Source: Scatosoma sp964504025
GTDB taxonomy: Bacteria; Bacillota; Clostridia; Christensenellales; Borkfalkiaceae
Length of the DNA: 8,962 nucleotides
Direction: 5' to 3'
Assembly: GCA_964504025.1 (NCBI GenBank)
Contig: CAZDCO010000044.1
Location: forward strand, 1 to 8,962
Below are positions 1 through 6,473 of this stretch, piece after piece (the stretch's first letter is position 1; the number at the start of each line of letters is the position of its first letter). Position numbers and translations under genes: made by a program. Below the pieces are notes generated by a model that worked only from the letters and a program-made list of their open reading frames with translations, did no database searches and was not told where the DNA came from.

Positions 1-887
1 TCCTTCATTTGAGCGATGGGCATCGGAGTGCGAACGCCCGCAACGACGTCTTCGCCTTGTGCGTTGGTCAAGAATTCGCCCATAAGACCCTTTTCACCCG
101 TAGCAGGGTCACGCGTGAACGCAACGCCCGTACCGGAGGTTTCGCCCATGTTACCGAACGCCATCATTTGTACGTTTACCGCAGTACCCCAGCTGTACGG
201 GATATCGTGGTCCATACGGTATACGTTCGCACGGGGGTTGTCCCAAGAACGGAATACCGCTTTTACAGCCTCGAAAAGTTGTTCTTTGGGATCGTTGGGG
301 AATTCTTTACCCAGTTGCTTTTTATATTCTGCCTTGAATTGATTTGCAAGTTCTTTCAGGTCGTTCGCGTCCAACTCGACGTCTTGCGTAACGCCCTTCT
401 TCTCTTTCATCTCGTCGATCAGCTTTTCAAAATACTTCTTGCCGACTTCCATAACGACGTCGGAGAACATTTGAATGAAACGACGATAGCAGTCCCAAGC
501 CCAACGGGGATTGCCCGATTTTTCCGCAATCGTGTTTACTACCTCTTCGTTTAAGCCGAGGTTCAAGATGGTATCCATCATGCCGGGCATGGACGCACGC
601 GCACCCGAACGAACGGATACGAGCAAGGGATTTTCCTTGTCGCCGAACTTCTTGCCGCAAACGTTTTCCATTTTTTCCACGTATTCCATGATTTCCGCTT
701 GAATATCGGGGTTGATTTGTCTACCATCTTCGTAATATTGCGTGCACGCTTCCGTGGAAATGGTAAAACCTTGGGGTACGGGAAGACCGATATTCGTCAT
801 TTCCGCAAGGTTTGCGCCTTTGCCGCCGAGAATCTCGCGCATTTGTGCATTACCTTCAGTGAAGAGATAGCAATACTTTTTTGCCAT
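1..887 (-). CDS. ppdK: Pyruvate, phosphate dikinase, N-terminal part (runs off the left edge)
   Basis: PPDK interconverts pyruvate, ATP and phosphate with phosphoenolpyruvate, AMP and pyrophosphate; it is a cytoplasmic enzyme of glycolysis and gluconeogenesis in many anaerobes. Only the first 295 codons of a protein usually near 870-900 residues are present. They cover the N-terminal ATP-grasp/nucleotide-binding part. Visible family motifs are GGKGANLAEM (residues 21-30), VSVRSGARASMPGMMDT (90-106), FGNMGETSGTGVAFTRDP (244-261), GEFLTNAQGEDVVAG (270-284) and RTPMPI (286-291). The phosphohistidine and PEP-binding domains lie outside the window. The ATG at 887 is preceded by GGAGG at 899-903 with 11 nt between, and starts MAKKYCYLFTEGN as in the family. 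It has its own promoter and leader and is separated from the upstream gene by a terminator, so it is probably an independent transcription unit. Identification is secure; what follows it cannot be seen. Confidence 0.97.
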   Translation of the reverse strand, partial: MAKKYCYLFTEGNAQMREILGGKGANLAEMTNIGLPVPQGFTISTEACTQYYEDGRQINPDIQAEIMEYVEKMENVCGKKFGDKENPLLVSVRSGARASMPGMMDTILNLGLNEEVVNTIAEKSGNPRWAWDCYRRFIQMFSDVVMEVGKKYFEKLIDEMKEKKGVTQDVELDANDLKELANQFKAEYKKQLGKEFPNDPKEQLFEAVKAVFRSWDNPRANVYRMDHDIPYSWGTAVNVQMMAFGNMGETSGTGVAFTRDPATGEKGLMGEFLTNAQGEDVVAGVRTPMPIAQMK

Positions 888-1001
888 AATGTTTACTTCC
901 TCCAAATTGAAAAATTTTCTTCTTATTGCACCGTTTTAACCACAAAAACACCTTCGCCGCTCCCTATCGGACAGACGAAAGTCTTTTGTAACGTTTTCGT
1001 A
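888..1001 (-). other. 5' leader of ppdK, no recognised riboswitch
   Basis: The predicted untranslated leader is about 113 nt, longer than needed for a ribosome binding site. It contains a small perfect hairpin, AGAC-TTTC-GTCT (973-984), and the ribosome binding site GGAGG at 899-903. I do not recognise a known riboswitch or T-box, and no terminator-like hairpin with a T-run precedes the start codon. It may simply be an unstructured leader. Confidence 0.4.
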
Positions 1002-1007
1002 TATTCC

Positions 1008-1036
1008 ATTTTAATATAATTTACGAAAAATATCAA
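1008..1036 (-). promoter_or_regulatory. Sigma-A-type promoter of ppdK
   Basis: On the minus strand the -35 TTGATA (1031-1036) is followed by a 17-nt spacer and the -10 TAAAAT (1008-1013), each 5/6 to consensus. The expected start point is near 1001, giving a leader of about 113 nt before the ppdK ATG. The surrounding sequence (about 1008-1098) is markedly richer in A+T than the neighbouring genes. The call rests on sequence only. Confidence 0.7.
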
Positions 1037-1098
1037 GTCTTTCACGCGCTCTTTTGCTATTTTTTCGTATTTTTTATAAATTTTTTCGCGAAATACGC
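1037..1098. other. AT-rich intergenic spacer with inverted repeat
   Basis: This stretch between the terminator of the Mrr-like gene and the ppdK promoter is A/T-rich and holds a 10-bp palindrome, TTTCGCGAAA (1084-1093), and a 7-bp inverted repeat, CGTATTT (1066-1072) with AAATACG (1091-1097). I see no gene in it. The repeats could be a second weak hairpin or an operator upstream of the ppdK promoter. Confidence 0.4.
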
Positions 1099-1122
1099 AA
1101 AAAGGGAGAAAATTCTCTCCCC
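1099..1122 (-). terminator. Rho-independent terminator after the Mrr-like gene
   Basis: On the minus strand a 6-bp stem, GGGAGA (1116-1121) with TCTCCC (1104-1109), encloses a 6-nt loop and is followed directly by a run of five T (1099-1103). It lies 12 nt after the TAA stop of the Mrr-like gene. It would end the long transcription unit running leftward from yqfC and insulate ppdK. Confidence 0.75.
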
Positions 1123-1133
1123 TTGCACGCCGT

Positions 1134-2576
1134 TTATAAAATATGGAACAACGCGCGCTCGCCCGATAACAATTCTTCGTCTAACGCCCATTCGCCGTTC
1201 TTTTGCACTAGCCCGAACGAACACTCTTTCGCCGTTTCGTACAAGTCCGCGCCGTCGTAGCCGATAAAGCTGTCCGACGTGTCTTCCAACATACGCTTCG
1301 CTTCCGCGGTAAACCGCGACGTCGTTACGAACACCCCCCGACAACGCTGTTTGCCCTCTTTCGCTTGCCGATACACGCACGCGCCGATAAATTGTTGCAC
1401 CAACGTTTCTCCGACCGTCCACAAGCGTTCGTCCCCCTTGTCGGGATCCCAGTTTTTCGCCTGTATGTAGATCGTTTCTCGGAAACCGAGCGTATCCGTC
1501 AGCTCCAACTCCCCGTCGATACCGCCGTCGCGATCGCCGCCCGAAATTTTCAAGCCCTCCAACCGTCTGCCGTTCTTTCGGGAGTATTTCTCCAACAAGT
1601 AAACCGAGTAGTACTCGAAATAGTCGCCGCCGAGTGCGCGCAACCGTTTCAAAAACGCCTCTCGCAACTTCTCGTCCGCCGTTTGCGGTTTCGTCGCCGT
1701 CTTGTTTTTCGATCTTTGCGCCGTCGGCTTTTTCGCCGTCGGTTTTTGCTCGTTCTTGCGCTCCGTCTTTTCAGCTTTCTCCGCCTTTACGGGCTGTTCC
1801 GCCTGCACGCGCTTTTCCTCGCGTTTCCGTTCTTCTTTCTTCGGCTCTTCCTTTTTCGGCTCTTCCCTCTTCGGTTCTTCTTTCTTGCTTTCCGGCTTTT
1901 TGTTCGTCTTCACTTCCCCGAACAAAAAGCTCATATCCATCACGGGCTTAGCAAGCGTTTGCGGTTGCTCTTGCACTTGTTCTTGCACTTGCACCTGCGG
2001 TTGTTCGCGTACCTGCTCCTCCGCTTTCGGCTTTTCTTCGACTACGGGCGGTTGCGCGACTTCTTCCGTTTTCTCTTCCGCTTTTTCTTCCACCTTTTCT
2101 TCAATCGTCGGTTTTGCCGCCGCTTTCGGCTTTCTGCCCCGTTTTTTCGGTTTTTCTTCCGTCGTCGACTCGCTTACCTCTTCCGTTTTCTTTTCTACGG
2201 GCGCAACCACTTCCGCCGCGACGACTTCTTCGCTCTTTTTCTTCGTCGTACGCTTCGTTTTCGTCGACTTTTTCGGCTTCACTTCCGTTTCCTCAGCCGT
2301 TTTCAACTCCGTCAACGCATACGTGCCCCCCTCGAATTGCACTTCGTTTTCCTTTTTCATCACGTCGAGCACCGAACCGATCCGTCCCTTGACGTCGTTC
2401 ACGTTCTCCGTGTCCTCGCCTCCGAATTTCTCCGTATACAGCTTTGCCGCCTCGTCGATCAGATCGTTACTCTTCTTCGGCGTTTGGCGCAACAGTTCCT
2501 TGATGATCCCCTTCGCGTTATCCTTTTTCTCGGCACGCGTTATGACGGGCTTTCCCGTCGTCTTTTCCTTTTCCAT
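1134..2576 (-). CDS. Winged-helix / charged-linker / Mrr-type restriction endonuclease domain protein
   Basis: A 480-residue protein with three parts. Residues about 15-92 look like a winged-helix fold, ending in a strand-turn-strand 'wing' (VQFEGGTYALT). Residues about 95-300 are a low-complexity K/E/P/Q-rich linker with an AT-hook-like KKRGRKPK (144-151), a five-residue KKEEP-type repeat (231-249), a Q-rich segment (about 189-206) and one hydrophobic island, MDMSFLFGEV (213-222). Residues about 303-455 match the Mrr catalytic domain of type IV restriction enzymes: YFEYYSVYLLEKY (319-331), GGDRDGGIDGEL (346-357) with the metal-binding Asp, IYIQAKNW (369-376) carrying the Q-x-K end of the PD-(D/E)xK motif, FIGACVYRQA (396-405) and GVFVTTSRF (414-422). 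The active site therefore looks intact. I chose ATG 2576 (AAAGGA 12 nt upstream) because a longer reading frame from 2699 would overlap recO by 64 nt with un-family-like sequence. The gap after recO is 59 nt and no separate promoter is evident, so co-transcription is likely. The biological role is unknown: defence against modified DNA, or a housekeeping DNA-processing nuclease. Confidence 0.85.
   Translation of the reverse strand: MEKEKTTGKPVITRAEKKDNAKGIIKELLRQTPKKSNDLIDEAAKLYTEKFGGEDTENVNDVKGRIGSVLDVMKKENEVQFEGGTYALTELKTAEETEVKPKKSTKTKRTTKKKSEEVVAAEVVAPVEKKTEEVSESTTEEKPKKRGRKPKAAAKPTIEEKVEEKAEEKTEEVAQPPVVEEKPKAEEQVREQPQVQVQEQVQEQPQTLAKPVMDMSFLFGEVKTNKKPESKKEEPKREEPKKEEPKKEERKREEKRVQAEQPVKAEKAEKTERKNEQKPTAKKPTAQRSKNKTATKPQTADEKLREAFLKRLRALGGDYFEYYSVYLLEKYSRKNGRRLEGLKISGGDRDGGIDGELELTDTLGFRETIYIQAKNWDPDKGDERLWTVGETLVQQFIGACVYRQAKEGKQRCRGVFVTTSRFTAEAKRMLEDTSDSFIGYDGADLYETAKECSFGLVQKNGEWALDEELLSGERALFHIL
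1827..1886 (-). repeat. 15-bp coding tandem repeat (KKEEP-like) in the nuclease linker
   Basis: About four imperfect 15-bp units encode residues 231-250 of the Mrr-like protein (KKEEP, KREEP, KKEEP, KKEER). The recurring CGG at 1842, 1857 and 1872 on the plus strand marks the 15-bp period. Unit-number change would be in frame and is expected to vary between strains; that variation is inferred. Confidence 0.7.
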
Positions 2577-2635
2577 GTTGAATGTAATTCCTTTTTTTGA
2601 ATGATTTTTTTCCGACTTCCTTTCGCGGCAAAAAC

Positions 2636-3355
2636 TCAGTCGTTCAACGCACGGATCACTTCGCCGATTCCGTCGAAGTTCAACTCCGTCTTGTCGCATA
2701 AATACGCTCTCAACAGCCGCAAAGCGCGTTTTTCGCCACCTTTGATCAAACGCTCGTCAAAGTCTAACCCCTCGCACTTTCTAAGCGTATGATAGGTAGA
2801 CGGGCTTGCGCGCACGCCCGAAGCGCACTCTTCAAAGGGCGCGAACCGTCCGAAGGCGAAATCGAACCACAGCGTATCCCCGTCGCGCACTTCGCGATCG
2901 TATTCGAGATCTAACGGATAGCCGCTTTCCCGAAGGGCGATCAAGAGGAAGGTGATCAGCCCCTCCGCCACGCTTTCTTCCCGTTGACAAAGGGCTTGCA
3001 GGCATTGCACGAACCCGATAAACAGCCCCTCGTACCGCTCGTTTTCCACCGTCAGCAACCGACACGCCTCCGCCGCCGCGCAAGCCGCGTAGAACGCATC
3101 GAAGTCCGTCCGCAAATCGAAAAAGCTTTCGTGTAAGTACGCCGAAGTTACGGTATAGCGATCCCCTTTGACCGCCAACACGTATTCCGCAAAGCAAAAC
3201 GGTTGCGCCGCGAACGCCAGCTTCGCCGTCGATTTCTTCACGCCGCGTATGCCTGCGGTGATCTTGCCCAACGACGGCGAGAACAACGTCAACAACTTGT
3301 CGTTGTCCTTATATTCGATCGCTTGCAGCACGACTGCTTCCGTCTTGACTTCCAC
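2636..3355 (-). CDS. recO: DNA repair protein RecO
   Basis: RecO works with RecR (and RecF) to load RecA on SSB-coated single-stranded DNA in recombinational repair. The 239-residue protein has the family's N-terminal OB-fold signature: KTEAVVLQAIEYKDNDKLLTLFSPSLGKI (4-32, abbreviated here from its start KTEAVVL and end LGKI) and GIRGVKKSTAKL (35-46), followed by a helical C-terminal part. In many RecO proteins a CxxC...CxxC zinc finger follows the GYPL-type segment (here 145-148). This protein has only one cysteine there (C177, in FEECASG), so the finger is lost. The start is GTG at 3355, 8 nt after the yqzL stop, with AAAGGA just upstream inside the end of yqzL; the protein then begins MEVKTEA as expected. 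The position after era and yqzL is the usual one in Bacillota. The call is confident. Confidence 0.95.
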   Translation of the reverse strand: MEVKTEAVVLQAIEYKDNDKLLTLFSPSLGKITAGIRGVKKSTAKLAFAAQPFCFAEYVLAVKGDRYTVTSAYLHESFFDLRTDFDAFYAACAAAEACRLLTVENERYEGLFIGFVQCLQALCQREESVAEGLITFLLIALRESGYPLDLEYDREVRDGDTLWFDFAFGRFAPFEECASGVRASPSTYHTLRKCEGLDFDERLIKGGEKRALRLLRAYLCDKTELNFDGIGEVIRALND

Positions 3356-3363
3356 CGCTTTTT

Positions 3364-3489
3364 CTACCTATTCCTTTTCTTTCCGTCCAACAACTCGTAA
3401 TAGAGCATGTAATAGTGCACCGCGCCCGTCCTTTCAAACAACTGCCAAGCCGCGCGCGCCGCCTCGTTTTCCCCACGCTTGTCGTGCAT
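3364..3489 (-). CDS. yqzL: YqzL-family small protein
   Basis: A 41-codon open reading frame lies between era and recO, exactly where Bacillus subtilis carries the short gene yqzL. The translation has the family's look: the core AWQLFERTGAVHYYMLYYEL (residues 14-33) resembles the 'W-x-x-F-x-x-T-G-x-x-x-x-Y-L-x-Y' pattern of YqzL proteins, with a charged N-terminus (MHDKRGENE) and a basic tail (GKKRNR). ATG 3489 is preceded by GGAGGG at moderate distance and by GAGGGG immediately upstream. Its TAG stop is 8 nt before the recO GTG, so the two are probably translationally coupled. The molecular function of YqzL is unknown to me. The evidence is position, pattern and ribosome binding site. Confidence 0.8.
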   Translation of the reverse strand: MHDKRGENEAARAAWQLFERTGAVHYYMLYYELLDGKKRNR

Positions 3490-3558
3490 ATCCCCTCTTT
3501 CCCTCCTTTTCCACAGTTTGTCGAAAAAGAGGAACGGTTATGCACGCCGCACGCACGA

Positions 3559-4449
3559 TCAGTCTTTCAGATCTTCGTAGCCGTATTCGCGCAGCAAGTT
3601 CGGGCGTTCGCGCCAGTCTTCCTTGACTTTGACGTACGTCGTCAAGAACACCTTTGCGCCCAAAAACTTTTCCATATCCTGTCGCGCGAACGAGGACACT
3701 TCCTTGATCGCCTTGCCCTGTTTACCGATCAAGATCGCCTTGTGGTTCGCCCGCTCGCATACGATATCCAAACTCACCTCGTACACGCCATTGTCGTTTC
3801 GGGTAAACGTGTGGATAACGATTGCAACGCCGTGCGGGATTTCCTTATCGAATTTCAGCAAGATTTTCTCGCGCATAATTTCCGCGAGCATAAATTTCTC
3901 GCTCTTATCCGATACGATATCTTCCTCGAACACCTTTTCGCCGACGGGCATTTGATCTGCTAAAAACGCCTTCAACTCCGCAACGTTTTTCCCCTTGCGC
4001 GCGGACACGGGGAATACGTCCACGTCCAAGCCCGAATCGGCGAATTTCGCCATATCGAGGGGAATATTTTCCTTGGGCATAATGTCCGTCTTCGTATACG
4101 CCACCGCCATAGGAATATCCAACGCCTTATACTTCTTCATCAACGCGAAGTCCTCGTCCGTGATACCGTCGTGCCCGTCTACCACGTACAAGATAAAATC
4201 GACCGAACGCGCGCTCGTTTCCGTCGTGCGCATCATCATATCCGTCAACGCGTTTCTCGCCTTATAAATGCCGGGCGTATCCACGAACACGATTTGATAA
4301 TCGTTCTCCGTCAATACCCCCAAAATGCGATCGCGCGTCGTTTGCGGTTTCGGGGATACGATCGACACTTTTTCCCCGACCATGACGTTGATGAGCGTGC
4401 TCTTGCCCGCGTTTGCTCTACCTATAACTGCTACGTATCCGCTTTTCAT
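3559..4449 (-). CDS. era: GTPase Era
   Basis: Era is a GTPase that binds the 3' end of 16S rRNA through its KH domain and helps assemble the 30S subunit. The 296-residue length is normal. Motifs in order: G1 GRANAGKST (10-18), G2 PQTTR (35-39), G3 DTPG (57-60), G4 position TKTD (119-122), G5 SARKG (149-153), then the C-terminal KH domain with FTRNDNGVYEVSLDIVCER (215-233) and IGKQGKAIKE (241-250), ending in VKVKEDWRERPNLLREYGY. The G4 motif carries Thr where the family normally has Asn (NKxD). The ATG at 4449 has GAGGAAAT just upstream. It follows ybeY after 36 nt and precedes yqzL and recO. ybeY, recO and phoH neighbours agree with an RNA/ribosome and DNA-repair housekeeping operon. Confidence 0.98.
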   Translation of the reverse strand: MKSGYVAVIGRANAGKSTLINVMVGEKVSIVSPKPQTTRDRILGVLTENDYQIVFVDTPGIYKARNALTDMMMRTTETSARSVDFILYVVDGHDGITDEDFALMKKYKALDIPMAVAYTKTDIMPKENIPLDMAKFADSGLDVDVFPVSARKGKNVAELKAFLADQMPVGEKVFEEDIVSDKSEKFMLAEIMREKILLKFDKEIPHGVAIVIHTFTRNDNGVYEVSLDIVCERANHKAILIGKQGKAIKEVSSFARQDMEKFLGAKVFLTTYVKVKEDWRERPNLLREYGYEDLKD

Positions 4450-4485
4450 GCTATTTCCTCGTTTCCTCTCCGTTTTTCCTTGCGT

Positions 4486-4968
4486 TCACGCCCGTACGAT
4501 TCCCATCGCGCCGAGCACCTGCTCTTCCGCGGCGCGCATCGCCGCCTTGTCCTCTTCCTCGATATGATCGTACCCCAAGCAATGCATCACGCCGTGCACG
4601 AACAAGTAGTGCAATTCGCGCCGATAGGAATGACCGTATTCTTCCGCCTGTTCCTTGGCGCGCTCCCGACATACCACGACCGAACCGATCAACAAATTAC
4701 CGTCGTCGTCAAGATCGAACGGGAAGTCCTCTCCGCGGAGTGCCTTGCCGCATACGCCGTCCAACGTCGGATAACTGAGTACGTCCGTTACCCGATCCAC
4801 GCCGCGCGTTTGCGCGTTCAGCGTCTTAATCTCCTCGTCGGAGACGAACAAAAACTCGATCGCAATCGGCGTGTCCGACTGCACGAACGCTCCGACCGCC
4901 TCTTCCAACGTATCCACGTCCACTTCGGCGCGCACTTCTTCGTCGCAATCTACGATACACTTCGCCAT
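4486..4968 (-). CDS. ybeY: Endoribonuclease / rRNA maturation factor YbeY
   Basis: YbeY is a zinc-dependent single-strand endoribonuclease involved in 16S rRNA 3'-end maturation and ribosome quality control. The 160-residue protein has the three zinc-binding histidines in HGVMHCLGYDH (H125, H129, H135), the conserved TDVLSYP (61-67) and the conserved Arg (R55) of the LNxxxR segment. The usual LGDI segment before the helix reads IGSV (94-97), with Ser where Asp is common. The ATG at 4968 overlaps the stop of the upstream 7TM-HD gene by one base (TAATG), with GGAGAG 9 nt upstream, so translational coupling is likely. Its position before era is the conserved order, except that dgkA and cdd, which separate them in Bacillus, are missing. 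Confidence 0.97.
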   Translation of the reverse strand: MAKCIVDCDEEVRAEVDVDTLEEAVGAFVQSDTPIAIEFLFVSDEEIKTLNAQTRGVDRVTDVLSYPTLDGVCGKALRGEDFPFDLDDDGNLLIGSVVVCRERAKEQAEEYGHSYRRELHYLFVHGVMHCLGYDHIEEEDKAAMRAAEEQVLGAMGIVRA

Positions 4969-6473
4969 TACTCGTTCTCTCCTTTCGTACCGCCGTCCGT
5001 ACGCCGATATTTGATCCCGGGATATTGTATACGGTGATGGTATACTCCCGTCAACGTATTGACGAGTGCTTGGCGAATTTTCGTCAAGTCCGCCATCGTT
5101 ACGTCACATTCGGAGAATTGTTCCAGATCCATGCGTTCTTCGATCACCGATCGAATTGCCTTTTCCGCCGCTTCGGGCGAGCGCGCGCCCACCGCACGGA
5201 CCGCCGCCTCCGACGCGTCGCAAATCATAATAATCGCGGCGAGCTTCGTTTGCGGTTTCGGACCTAAATAGGAATAATCTTCGATGTTCAACTCCCCGTC
5301 CGTCAATTTCAACGCCTTGGCGTAGAAATAGCGAATAGGCATCGTGCCGTGGTGCTGCATGGCAATATCTGCCAAGAAGTCGGGCAAGTGGTGGTTGCGG
5401 ATCAGGGTATAGCCGTCCTTGGCGTGCGAACGGATAATATCCGCCGACAGTTCGGGCGTCAACTCGTCGTGCAAATTATAATCACCCTGATTTTCGGTGA
5501 AATGTTCGGGATAGTGCAATTTACCCACGTCGTGGTACATTGCCGCCGCGCGCGCGTAGTCCACGTTTTCGCCGATCGCCGCCGCACTCGCTTCCGCAAG
5601 CTGCGCCACGACCATAGAGTGGTTATACGTTCCAGGGGCTTCCTCTTTGAGTTTGCGTAAAATTTCGGCGTCGGGGCTTGTCAATTCGCGCAAGCGGAAT
5701 ACCGTCAGGCGATTGAACAGGCTTTCAAAGAGGGGCAAAAGCGCGATAAACAGCACGGTGGACATCACGCCGCCGAACAGTCCGTACCCCATTTCCGTCA
5801 AGATTTTTTGCCAAACGGAAGCTTGCCCTACGACGCTGCCGTTCAACAGCTCGGGCAATTCTAACAGCGCGATCACCATATCGATCGGAACGACGATCAA
5901 CAGCCCGATCACGACGACGCGCAAACGCGTTTTGGTGAACGAGGCGAAGAACACGGCGAGCATACCCGCGGAAAAGGCGATGACGAGGGAAGAATAGCAC
6001 GCTTGACTCGTTACTTCTTCCACGGCAAAGGTATCGATGACGAACATCAACAACGCGCTGACGATATTCAAGAAAATCGCTTCCCGTCTACCGATCAGGG
6101 TAAAGGCAAGCAACGCCACGAGCGCGACGGGACGGGCGTAGATCGCCAGCTTATACCCGATCAAACAGGACAAAATCAAATATACGTCCAAAATGGTAAA
6201 CACGAGTGCGATATCCTTGCCGCTCGTCAAAATATCCCTGCTTTCAAAAAAGAAATAGAGATAGGTAATGAGGAAGAGCAAAAATATGCAAAATACCGCG
6301 TATAAGTAGTTCGCACCCTGCGACACGAACGACTCGCCGAATACCATAACGCCGCTCGACGCCAGCACGACGGCGGCGATGCCGATAAATATGACGAAGT
6401 GCAAGAGGAAGAGCAAAATACTCTTCATCGCGTGCGATTTCGTCCATTCTTGTCCGAATTGTCTTTCATTCAT
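4968..6473 (-). CDS. pgpH: 7TM-HD domain cyclic-di-AMP phosphodiesterase, PgpH/YqfF family, lacking the extracytoplasmic domain
   Basis: PgpH-type proteins are membrane phosphodiesterases that cleave the second messenger cyclic di-AMP to pApA. This one has 501 residues with about eight hydrophobic segments (about 18-45, 55-76, 87-107, 110-128, 131-149, 159-179, 183-206, 229-256), then a cytoplasmic HD domain. The HD metal ligands are present: H285 in YNHS, H314-D315 in YHDVGK, H350 in SHAKDG, H374-H375 in QHHGT and D419 in CDASEA, so catalysis is expected. Family members are usually about 700-720 residues because a large extracytoplasmic domain (7TMR-HDED) sits between the first and second membrane segments. 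Here only about ten residues separate them, so that sensor domain is missing while the 1+7 membrane topology remains. ATG 6473 overlaps the phoH stop by four bases (ATGA). Location between phoH and ybeY is the conserved one. Cyclic-di-AMP as substrate is inferred from the family. Confidence 0.92.
   Translation of the reverse strand: MNERQFGQEWTKSHAMKSILLFLLHFVIFIGIAAVVLASSGVMVFGESFVSQGANYLYAVFCIFLLFLITYLYFFFESRDILTSGKDIALVFTILDVYLILSCLIGYKLAIYARPVALVALLAFTLIGRREAIFLNIVSALLMFVIDTFAVEEVTSQACYSSLVIAFSAGMLAVFFASFTKTRLRVVVIGLLIVVPIDMVIALLELPELLNGSVVGQASVWQKILTEMGYGLFGGVMSTVLFIALLPLFESLFNRLTVFRLRELTSPDAEILRKLKEEAPGTYNHSMVVAQLAEASAAAIGENVDYARAAAMYHDVGKLHYPEHFTENQGDYNLHDELTPELSADIIRSHAKDGYTLIRNHHLPDFLADIAMQHHGTMPIRYFYAKALKLTDGELNIEDYSYLGPKPQTKLAAIIMICDASEAAVRAVGARSPEAAEKAIRSVIEERMDLEQFSECDVTMADLTKIRQALVNTLTGVYHHRIQYPGIKYRRTDGGTKGENE

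Noticed and set aside
985..1000. Possible catabolite-repression (cre-like) site in the ppdK leader
   Set aside because: The best alignment around the central CG misses several of the fixed positions, including both ends.
1365..2604. Long plus-strand open frames opposite the Mrr-like gene
   Set aside because: They are low-complexity (Arg/Phe/Leu-rich or Ser/Phe-rich) shadows of the K/E-rich linker read on the other strand, with no plausible domain or ribosome binding site.
2577..2699. N-terminal extension of the Mrr-like protein to an ATG at 2699
   Set aside because: It would overlap recO by 64 nt, and the extra 41 residues are Arg-rich shadow sequence; ATG 2576 has a usable ribosome binding site.
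3309..3545. 78-codon minus-strand frame overlapping yqzL and the recO start
   Set aside because: Its composition is unlike a real protein and it overlaps yqzL, which has the correct family pattern and spacing in another frame.
5473..5482. TATAAT on the minus strand inside the 7TM-HD gene as a further internal promoter
   Set aside because: The hexamer at the right -35 distance matches consensus poorly (about 3/6), and the base before it does not give a proper extended -10.
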